Source: Rhodococcus tibetensis (lineage in GTDB: Bacteria > Actinomycetota > Actinomycetes > Mycobacteriales > Mycobacteriaceae). Taken from it: a stretch of 64,000 bases of DNA. The position numbers were made by a program, and so were the translations under genes. The DNA is taken from the NCBI RefSeq assembly GCF_024438035.1, contig NZ_JANFQF010000011.1:62001-126000 (forward strand), given 5' to 3'. Shown piece after piece: positions 57,946 to 64,000 of the stretch (position 1 is the first letter of the stretch; every line of letters begins with the position of its first letter). The notes beneath the pieces were generated by a model, which saw only the letters and a list, made by a program, of their open reading frames with translations, did not search any database and had not been told where the DNA came from.

Positions 57946-57979
57946 TAGAGGGTTCTACGACTGTTTGGTAGAGGGTTCT
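57946..57979. promoter_or_regulatory. Direct repeat operator upstream of KshA-like gene
   Basis: TAGAGGGTTCT occurs at 57946-57956 and 57969-57979 (23-bp step), with a partial inverse (CCCTC at 57931) nearby. It lies between the KshA-like gene and its divergent TetR, so it is a likely binding site. Confidence 0.6.
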
Positions 57980-58028
57980 GTGAATTCACGCGAGTGGAGT
58001 CGTTCGGCGCATCGCCCGTGCTACTACC

Positions 58029-58655
58029 ATGGACGAGGTGACAGAAACGGGCGTGGCAGGCAGGCGCAGCAACAAGCGTGGCTTGGCAACCCGCGAGAGC
58101 ATGCTCGATGCCGCCGTACGGTCGCTGGCGTCCGGTGATCCGGGCGCGGTCTCGGGCAACCGCATCGCCAAGGACATCGGCGCAACCTGGGGGACAGTCA
58201 AGTACCAGTTCGGCGACATCGACGGGTTGTGGGCCGCAGTGCTGCGCCACACCGCCGAGCGTCGGGGTGACATGCCCGCGAGTGCGCCGGCCACTGCCCC
58301 ACTGCGAGAACGGGTACGGGCCATTATCGACAACATGTACGACGGGCTCGCCGGCAGCGATTCACGGGCGATCGAAACCCTCCGCGCCGCCTTGCCGCAC
58401 GATCGCGAAGAGTTCGAACGGTTGTATCCGTCGACCGCAGCCGAGTTCGCGTCCTGGAGACAGGCCTGGCTCGACACCTGTCATCGCGCTTTCGCCGGTC
58501 TCGACGTGAATCCGGACCGCGTGACCGAGGTGGCTGCATTCATTCCCGGCGCGATGCGCGGCATCACCTCGGAGAAACAACTCGGCACGTACACCGATCT
58601 GGACCTTGCCAGGCGCGGGCTCACCAACGCGATAGTCGCCTACCTCGAGCCCTGA
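58029..58655 (+). CDS. TetR-family regulator (KshA-like locus)
   Basis: A 208-residue protein from ATG 58029 (MDEVTETGVAGRRSNKRGLA). HTH: DAAVRSLASGDPGAVSGNRI, then AKDIGATWGTVKYQFGDIDG; the C-terminal domain is helical. It is divergent from the Rieske oxygenase gene, with paired direct repeats between, and converges on another TetR gene. Confidence 0.88.
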   Translation: MDEVTETGVAGRRSNKRGLATRESMLDAAVRSLASGDPGAVSGNRIAKDIGATWGTVKYQFGDIDGLWAAVLRHTAERRGDMPASAPATAPLRERVRAIIDNMYDGLAGSDSRAIETLRAALPHDREEFERLYPSTAAEFASWRQAWLDTCHRAFAGLDVNPDRVTEVAAFIPGAMRGITSEKQLGTYTDLDLARRGLTNAIVAYLEP

Positions 58656-58666
58656 TGCTGCTCGAA

Positions 58667-59338
58667 CTACGGTGACCGTTCACCGGCTTCGAGCGGAGTG
58701 CTGTCGACATTGATCTGAGCCTCGATCACGAGCGAGACGTGCTCGACTATGCGCCGCTTGGAGATTCGCGAGCTTCCGGTGAGCCAGTGCTGGTACAGGA
58801 ACGCCAGCGCACCGAAGATCGCGATCGAGTTGAGCGCAATGGTGAGGGAATCAGGTTCGGCGCTGTCGCTCAATATTTCCAGCGACGCGGCGATCGGGGC
58901 GGTGAACTCCTTGACCAGCTGCTCGCCGCGCTGAGCGAGTTCGGGGACGCTCTGGGACTCGACGAACATGATTCTTCCGCGGCGCCGATCGGTTGCGACG
59001 TAGTCGGTGAAGGACCGCACGACGTGCCTGATCAGCTCCCGCGGCTCCGCCGGAGCTGTCCCCAGCGCGGCGATCAAGGTGTCGCGGGCGCCGAGGACGA
59101 CCCGATCCAGAACGGCGATCAGCAGTTCGTCCCTGTTCTTGAAGCTCTCGTAGAAGTACCTCTCGGTGAGACCCGCGCGGCGGCAGGTGGCGCGCATCGT
59201 CGTCGCGGCCGCACCCTCCGTGCCCATGATGTCCAGACCGGCCTCGATCAGCTGCTCATGACGTGCCGCACGGCGATCCTCGGGCTCCCGGCCCCGCCAC
59301 TTCCGGGGCGCGCCGCGGGAGGTCTCGGTCTCGGTCAT
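58667..59338 (-). CDS. TetR-family regulator (BVMO operon)
   Basis: A 223-residue protein (MTETETSRGAPRKWRGREPE). HTH: HEQLIEAGLDIMGTEGAAAT, then CRRAGLTERYFYESFKNRDE. The ligand domain has a hydrophobic helix ALNSIAIFGALAFLYQHWLT. It is divergent from the monooxygenase operon, with a large palindrome between them. Confidence 0.9.
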   Translation of the reverse strand: MTETETSRGAPRKWRGREPEDRRAARHEQLIEAGLDIMGTEGAAATTMRATCRRAGLTERYFYESFKNRDELLIAVLDRVVLGARDTLIAALGTAPAEPRELIRHVVRSFTDYVATDRRRGRIMFVESQSVPELAQRGEQLVKEFTAPIAASLEILSDSAEPDSLTIALNSIAIFGALAFLYQHWLTGSSRISKRRIVEHVSLVIEAQINVDSTPLEAGERSP

Positions 59339-59401
59339 ACCTACATCGTCTCATTGTCGTGCCTGCGCGACCCTCCGACAGAACACTGCAGGGCCTAATG
59401 T

Positions 59402-59435
59402 TGACATCATACGCTGTTGACATTGACTGATGTCA
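59402..59435. promoter_or_regulatory. TetR-type operator with nested repeats
   Basis: TGACATCA (59402-59409) and TGATGTCA (59428-59435) are exact inverse copies, 18 bp apart. GTTGACAT also appears twice as a direct repeat (59400 and 59416). It lies between the TetR gene and the BVMO operon. Confidence 0.7.
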
Positions 59436-59483
59436 CTTCTAGTGTCAGGCCATACGGCGGCATCGACGAGGAGGACGCCCCAC

Positions 59484-61019
59484 ATGGTCAGCGCTACACA
59501 ACCGGTTGAATGTCCGGTCCACGACAGTCGCGAGAAGGTGCATGTACTCGTCATCGGCGCCGGGTTCGGCGGGCTCGGAACGGCGATGCAGCTGAAACAA
59601 GCCGGCATCGACGATTTCGTCGTGCTCGATCGGGCGAGTGAGGTTGGTGGAACCTGGCAGGTCAACACCTACCCCGGGGCCCAGTGCGATATCCCGTCGA
59701 TCCTGTACTCGTTTTCGTTCGCGCCGAATCCGAACTGGACGAGGTTGTACCCGCTGCAGCCTGAAATCCACGACTATCTGCGCGCCTGCGCCGAGGACTT
59801 CGGGATAGTGCCGCATCTGCGTCTGAATTGCGAGGTGCAGGACGCGACCTGGGACGACGCCGCGCAGGTCTGGCACGTGACGACCGATCAGGGGAGCTGG
59901 GAAGCCAGAATTCTCGTGGGGGCCATGGGGCCCTTCAGTGAACCGGCAGTCCCGGACCTACCCGGACTCGACAGCTTCGAGGGCACGGTCTTCCACTCCG
60001 CGGCGTGGAATCACGAGCACGATCTGTCCGGTGACAGAGTTGCCGTCGTCGGAACCGGCGCGTCGGCAGTGCAGATCATTCCGCGAATCCAGCCGATCGC
60101 CGGATCGTTGACGGTGTTCCAGCGGACTCCGACGTGGATACTCCCCCATCCCGACCAGCCGATGACCGGATGGCCCCGGACACTGTTCGAGCGGATACCC
60201 CTCGTCCAACGGCTCGCACGGACCGGACTCGATCTGGTGCAGGAGGCGATGGTCCCGGGGTTCGTGTATCGGCCCGCACTGCTGAAAGGCCTCGCGAGCC
60301 TCGGCCGCGCGCACCTCAAACGGCAGATCCGAGACCCGGAACTGCGACGCAAGCTCACTCCCACGTATGCCTTCGGGTGTAAGCGTCCTACGTTCTCCAA
60401 CGCCTACTATCCGGCACTGGCACAACCGAACGCCGCGGTGGTCACCGAGGGAATACGGGAAGTGCGACCGAACGGGATCGTGACCGTCGACGGCACTCTG
60501 CACGAACTCGACACGATCGTGATGGGCACCGGCTTCAGGCTGACCGACAATCCGGCGTTCGACGTGGTGCGCGGGCGGGACGGCCGCACGTTGGCCGAGG
60601 CCTGGAACGGCAATGCCCGGGCCTATCTCGGCACGACGATCAGCGGCTTTCCCAACTTCTTCATGCTGCTCGGCCCCAATTCCGTCACCTACACCTCCCA
60701 GGTGGTGACGATCGAGGCCCAGGTGAAATACATCCTGAGCGCTCTGCAGCAGATGGAAGCGCAGGGAATGGCAAGCATCGACGTCCGCCCGGAGGTGCAG
60801 CAGGCGTTCGTGGACGACGTGGACGAGCGTTTGCAGAAATCGGTGTGGAACGCCGGCGGCTGTGCCAGTTACTACCTGAGCGGTGAAGGCCGCAACTTCA
60901 CCTTCTACCCGGGTTTCAACCGGAGTTTCCGTGCACGCACCCGGCGGGCGGACCTCGCCAAATACGTCACCCGACGAGCGGGAATCTCGTCTCAACCGAC
61001 AGTGAGGACAGCAGGATGA
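59484..61019 (+). CDS. Baeyer-Villiger-type flavin monooxygenase
   Basis: A 511-residue protein from ATG 59484 (MVSATQPVECPVHDSREKVH). FAD motif VLVIGAGFGGLGTAMQL (25-30 GxGxxG), VGGTWQVNTYPGAQCDIPS, the BVMO fingerprint FEGTVFHSAAWNHEHD, and the NADPH motif VAVVGTGASAVQIIP. It inserts oxygen next to ketones to form esters or lactones. First gene of an operon for ketone catabolism; the next gene overlaps by four bases. Confidence 0.9.
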   Translation: MVSATQPVECPVHDSREKVHVLVIGAGFGGLGTAMQLKQAGIDDFVVLDRASEVGGTWQVNTYPGAQCDIPSILYSFSFAPNPNWTRLYPLQPEIHDYLRACAEDFGIVPHLRLNCEVQDATWDDAAQVWHVTTDQGSWEARILVGAMGPFSEPAVPDLPGLDSFEGTVFHSAAWNHEHDLSGDRVAVVGTGASAVQIIPRIQPIAGSLTVFQRTPTWILPHPDQPMTGWPRTLFERIPLVQRLARTGLDLVQEAMVPGFVYRPALLKGLASLGRAHLKRQIRDPELRRKLTPTYAFGCKRPTFSNAYYPALAQPNAAVVTEGIREVRPNGIVTVDGTLHELDTIVMGTGFRLTDNPAFDVVRGRDGRTLAEAWNGNARAYLGTTISGFPNFFMLLGPNSVTYTSQVVTIEAQVKYILSALQQMEAQGMASIDVRPEVQQAFVDDVDERLQKSVWNAGGCASYYLSGEGRNFTFYPGFNRSFRARTRRADLAKYVTRRAGISSQPTVRTAG

Positions 61020-61930
61020 TGACCTTCCCCCGCATCGGACGGAAACCGGTGGTCGACCCCGCAGGCGCGCGCCGGTACACGGACGAATCCCACGCAATCA
61101 CGGCTCGTGACGTCGAGTTCAGCTGGGAAGGAGTGCCTTTGCACTACATTCCCGGAGAGCCGATGGCAACGCACGTCATCAACTTCATGCACCTGGTCCT
61201 TCCCGAAGGGGAGCGTGCAATGTCCGCGACCCTGGCCGAGGCACTGCCCCTGATCGAGGACGAACGACTCCACGAGGAAGTAGTGGGCTTCGTCGGCCAG
61301 GAGGCGACCCACGCCGCCTCGCACAAGGGGGCACGCGAGCATCTCGCGGAGCTCGGCATGGACATTACGCCGATGTCGCGCAAGATGGACTGGCTCGTCG
61401 ACCGGATCCTGGGTGATCGCGGGTTGTCGGGCCGCGCCAAACGGGCCTGGCTGTGCGAACGGTTGGGCCTGTTCGCCGCCATGGAGCACTACACCGCTGT
61501 CGTCGGCGAGTGGTTGCTGACCGACCCGGCCCTCGAGAAGGCGGGCATGCACCCGGTCATGCTCGACATGGTCCGGTGGCACGGCGCCGAAGAGGTCGAG
61601 CACCGCAATGTCGCTTTCGACGCCTTCATGTACGTGGACGGCAGCTATGCACGGCGGGTGCGCACGGCTCTGATCGCCAGTTTTACCCTCATCCTCCTGT
61701 TCCTGTCGTCGATGAACTACTTGTTCCGAGCGGACCCGTCCACCGAGAAGGGGCGCTTCTGGCCGCTGCAGTTGATCAGCGCGATCCGGCGCGGATTGGT
61801 GCCGAACCTCAAATTCTTGGTGACCGAGATTCCGCCATACCTGCGCCCCAGCTTCCACCCGTCGCAGATCGGCGACATGGATATCGCGATGCGCTACCTC
61901 GCACAGTCCCCCGCAGTCAACCGCTCCTAG
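61016..61930 (+). CDS. Metal-dependent hydrolase (PF10118-like, diiron-type)
   Basis: A 304-residue protein (MMTFPRIGRKPVVDPAGARR). The helical domain carries metal-binding patterns FVGQEATHAASH, FAAMEHYTAVVGEWL and HGAEEVEHRNVAFDAFMYV (EEVEH), as in ferritin-like metal hydrolase/oxygenase proteins; a hydrophobic segment ALIASFTLILLFLSSM suggests membrane association. It likely acts on a hydrophobic substrate in the same pathway. Coupled to the BVMO stop. Confidence 0.82.
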   Translation: MMTFPRIGRKPVVDPAGARRYTDESHAITARDVEFSWEGVPLHYIPGEPMATHVINFMHLVLPEGERAMSATLAEALPLIEDERLHEEVVGFVGQEATHAASHKGAREHLAELGMDITPMSRKMDWLVDRILGDRGLSGRAKRAWLCERLGLFAAMEHYTAVVGEWLLTDPALEKAGMHPVMLDMVRWHGAEEVEHRNVAFDAFMYVDGSYARRVRTALIASFTLILLFLSSMNYLFRADPSTEKGRFWPLQLISAIRRGLVPNLKFLVTEIPPYLRPSFHPSQIGDMDIAMRYLAQSPAVNRS

Positions 61931-61945
61931 CGAGAGAGACCACTC

Positions 61946-63046
61946 ATGATGACGACCCACTCGGACGGGATCGACGACCCCGCCTCCGACCGAACTGAGT
62001 TCGAGCCCACTCGGGCGCTCCGGTTGGCGGCGCAGGCAACGGTCGCGTACCGGCACGTCTTCGCGGCGAGCCGTGCCGCATCGTGGCTGTCACGCCCGAA
62101 TCCAGTACGCAACAACGGATTCGGCATGACCCTCACCATCGACGAGGTGAGGCAGGAGGCGGAGGACGTGGTCAGCCTCACCTTGACGTCGCCGGACGGA
62201 GGCACGTTGCCGTCCTGGATTCCGGGTGCTCACCTCGACGTCTTCCTGCCGTCGGGCCGGCAGCGTCAGTACTCGTTGTGCGGTGACCCCGACGATCTGT
62301 CGTCGTACCGCATCGCCGTCCGCCGCATCAACGGCGGCCTGGGCGGTTCGAAGGAGATCCACGAGACGCTCGAAGCCGGGGACCGCGTGCGCATACGCGG
62401 TCCGCGCAATGCCTTTCCGTTGGTGACTGCCGACTCGTATCTGTTCATCGCCGGCGGTATCGGAATCACACCGATCCTGCCGATGGTGAGAAAGTGTCAC
62501 GAGCGGGGACAATCCTGGCGACTCGTGTATCTCGGCCGCTCGCGCACCACCATGCCGTTCCTCGACGAACTCGCGCGATACACCGGCCGTGTCGAAGTGA
62601 GACCGGACGACGAATCCGGCCCACCCGACATCACCGAGATCCTCACCACCGCGGAACCGGGTGCAGCCGTGTACCTGTGTGGACCGACACCGCTGATGAC
62701 CCCTGCACGCGGTGTCATGCACACGCTCAACCCGACCGGCTCCCTGCACACCGAACGGTTTTCGGCATTGCCGGTGGTCGATGGGCACCGGTTCGACGTA
62801 CGCCTCGCGAAACAGGGAACTACCGTATCGGTGGCCGAGGACGAAACCGCGCTGGCCGCGATACGCCGTGAAATCCCAGGGGTCGCCTACTCGTGTCAGC
62901 AGGGCTTCTGTGGCACCTGTCGAGTGCGGGTCCTCGCCGGAGACGTCGAACACCGCGACCGCATCCTGACGGACGCCGAGCGACAGGACTCGATGTTGAT
63001 CTGCCTTTCTCGCTCAGCCGGCGGACCTCTGGTGATCGACCTATGA
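61946..63046 (+). CDS. Ferredoxin-NAD(P)H oxidoreductase (PDR/VanB type)
   Basis: A 366-residue protein. FAD/FMN domain with RQRQYSLCGDPDDLSSYRIA, NAD domain YLFIAGGIGITPILPMV, and C-terminal 2Fe-2S ferredoxin CQQGFCGTCRVRVLAGDVEH ending LICLSRS. The order flavin-NAD-ferredoxin is that of phthalate dioxygenase reductases. It may supply electrons to the diiron protein encoded before it or the KshA-like oxygenase. It ends in an ATGA overlap. Confidence 0.9.
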   Translation: MMTTHSDGIDDPASDRTEFEPTRALRLAAQATVAYRHVFAASRAASWLSRPNPVRNNGFGMTLTIDEVRQEAEDVVSLTLTSPDGGTLPSWIPGAHLDVFLPSGRQRQYSLCGDPDDLSSYRIAVRRINGGLGGSKEIHETLEAGDRVRIRGPRNAFPLVTADSYLFIAGGIGITPILPMVRKCHERGQSWRLVYLGRSRTTMPFLDELARYTGRVEVRPDDESGPPDITEILTTAEPGAAVYLCGPTPLMTPARGVMHTLNPTGSLHTERFSALPVVDGHRFDVRLAKQGTTVSVAEDETALAAIRREIPGVAYSCQQGFCGTCRVRVLAGDVEHRDRILTDAERQDSMLICLSRSAGGPLVIDL

Positions 63047-63555
63047 CGCGCTGGTACCCGCTCGCGGCCGCAGACGACGAGTTCCTGAAGACCGCCAGAT
63101 TCCGAATCGTGCACGTCGTCTACTTGTCGACGGACCCTGCACACGTGTGGAGTGTTCTCACCGCCCACGACGCATTGGTGTCCTGGTCGTCGCTCATCAC
63201 CGCAAGCGACTGGACTTCACCTCGACCCTTCGGCATCGGCACCACAAGGACGGTGACACTCGGTCACGGTGCAGCGGCCCTGCGGGAACGCTTCTACCGC
63301 TGGGAAGAGGGCAGGCAGATCACCTTCACCGCCGAAAGCGCGTCCAGGCCCGGCTTCCGTCGGTTCGCCGAAGACATCACCCTCGACCCGCACCCGGACG
63401 GCACTCGGCTCACGTGGACTTTCGCGATGGAGACCACGCCCATGCTCACCCCGTTGATCGCGTGGTCCCAGCCGGTCCTCCGCCGCGTGACGCGTGGATG
63501 GGCGCGCGGCCTCGCCCACAAGGCACTCGACCATCCGAAGGGTGCATCTCGATGA
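63043..63555 (+). CDS. SRPBCC-family protein in BVMO operon
   Basis: A 170-residue START-like protein from ATG 63043 (MTRWYPLAAADDEFLKTARF). Segments IVHVVYLSTDPAHVWSVLTA, ASDWTSPRPFGIGTTRTVTL and DPHPDGTRLTWTFAMETTPM are typical. It may bind or carry hydrophobic intermediates. It overlaps both neighbours by four bases. Confidence 0.82.
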   Translation: MTRWYPLAAADDEFLKTARFRIVHVVYLSTDPAHVWSVLTAHDALVSWSSLITASDWTSPRPFGIGTTRTVTLGHGAAALRERFYRWEEGRQITFTAESASRPGFRRFAEDITLDPHPDGTRLTWTFAMETTPMLTPLIAWSQPVLRRVTRGWARGLAHKALDHPKGASR

Positions 63556-64000
63556 CCACCACCACGGCTGCAGATTCCACCTTCGATGTGATCAGTCCGG
63601 CAACGGGACGGGTTGTCGCCGTTCACCCCCTCGGTTCGGCACGCGACGTCGATGACGCCGTAGCCCGTGCGCGTGACGCCGCCGACTGGTGGACCTCACT
63701 GGGATTCGACGAACGGGCCCACAGGCTCGATGCCTGGCGTGGCATCATCGCCCGGCGGGCAACGGAACTCGCGGACCTCGTCCACATGGAAATGGGGAAG
63801 CCACGCGCAGACGCGATGCTCGAGATCGCGATGGCCTTGGAACACCTCGCGTGGGCGGCGAAGAACGCCGGCAAGGTACTTCGCCGGCGCACTGTCCGCT
63901 CGAGCGCGCTCACCCTCAACCAATCGGCCAGTGTCGAATACCTCCCCCTCGGGGTGGTCGGTGTGATCGGGCCGTGGAACTACCCGATCTTCACTCCGCT
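63552..64000 (+). CDS. Aldehyde dehydrogenase, N-terminal part (cut by window)
   Basis: ATG 63552 overlaps the previous stop and the frame stays open to the window end (149 codons). FDVISPATGRVVAVHPLGSA, WRGIIARRATELADLVHMEM and PLGVVGVIGPWNYPIFTP are the ALDH N-terminal hallmarks. It should oxidise an aldehyde released downstream of lactone hydrolysis in the operon. The catalytic Cys and Glu lie beyond the window. Confidence 0.9.
   Translation, partial: MTTTTAADSTFDVISPATGRVVAVHPLGSARDVDDAVARARDAADWWTSLGFDERAHRLDAWRGIIARRATELADLVHMEMGKPRADAMLEIAMALEHLAWAAKNAGKVLRRRTVRSSALTLNQSASVEYLPLGVVGVIGPWNYPIFTP

Overview
The window is high-GC DNA from a mycolic-acid-making actinobacterium, most likely Rhodococcus or a close relative. 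The evidence is a secreted Ag85-type mycolyltransferase, both galactofuranosyltransferases of arabinogalactan synthesis (GlfT1, GlfT2), a Wzm/Wzt-type galactan exporter, a proteasome activator ending in GQYL, dTDP-rhamnose genes, WXG100-type proteins and a 3-ketosteroid-hydroxylase-like Rieske oxygenase.

Layout. (1) 1-13,545: right end of a siphovirus prophage in tRNA-Arg(ACG). Leftward from the tRNA come a repressor whose frame ends inside the tRNA, a divergent Cro/Xis-like gene, microproteins, HNH, terminase, portal, an M15 endolysin with two membrane proteins, a protease-capsid fusion, connectors, tail tube, a frameshifted tail chaperone, tape measure and minor tail proteins. (2) 13,590-22,714: chromosomal genes: tRNA-Ser(GCT), hydrolase, HisC-like aminotransferase, secreted nucleotidase relative, mycolyltransferase, a WXG100-type cluster, an ArsR operon with a VOC protein, TfoX-like protein. 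(3) 22,724-33,976: a tRNA-Ser(TGA) integration hot spot. Two decayed integrase 3' ends flank three aromatic micro-ORFs, then comes an intact ~10.15-kb island between 24-bp direct repeats. It holds integrase, XRE repressor, three Xis-like proteins, a replication protein with iterons inside its gene, a WhiB-like regulator, a terminase small subunit and a Panacea/PemK-like toxin-antitoxin pair; this is the gene set of a phage satellite (PICI-like). (4) 34,019-37,078: MarR regulator and an IS607-family element with decayed tnpA and a tnpB that loses frame in a G6 tract. (5) 37,242-51,347: envelope core: quinone oxidoreductase, Lys-less class-V aminotransferase, Bpa, galactan exporter, GlfT1, RsgA, a methyltransferase, GlfT2, a flavoprotein with its regulator, RmlB/A/C. 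(6) 51,429-53,756: SRPBCC protein, two-TM protein and a retron-type reverse transcriptase with a candidate msr-msd RNA directly upstream. (7) 53,842-64,000: DUF418 protein with TetR, amine-dehydrogenase-like and KshA-like genes with TetR, then a TetR-controlled operon of Baeyer-Villiger monooxygenase, diiron-type hydrolase, 2Fe-2S reductase, SRPBCC protein and aldehyde dehydrogenase (cut by the window end).

Strongest leads: the retron (RT plus 11-bp a1/a2 repeats), the satellite-like island with an iteron origin inside rep and a Panacea-type toxin-antitoxin pair, a prophage repressor fused to the tRNA attachment site as in integration-dependent immunity, and the three-member micro-ORF set at 23.15-23.45 kb. 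All functional calls come from reading sequence motifs; no database search was run.
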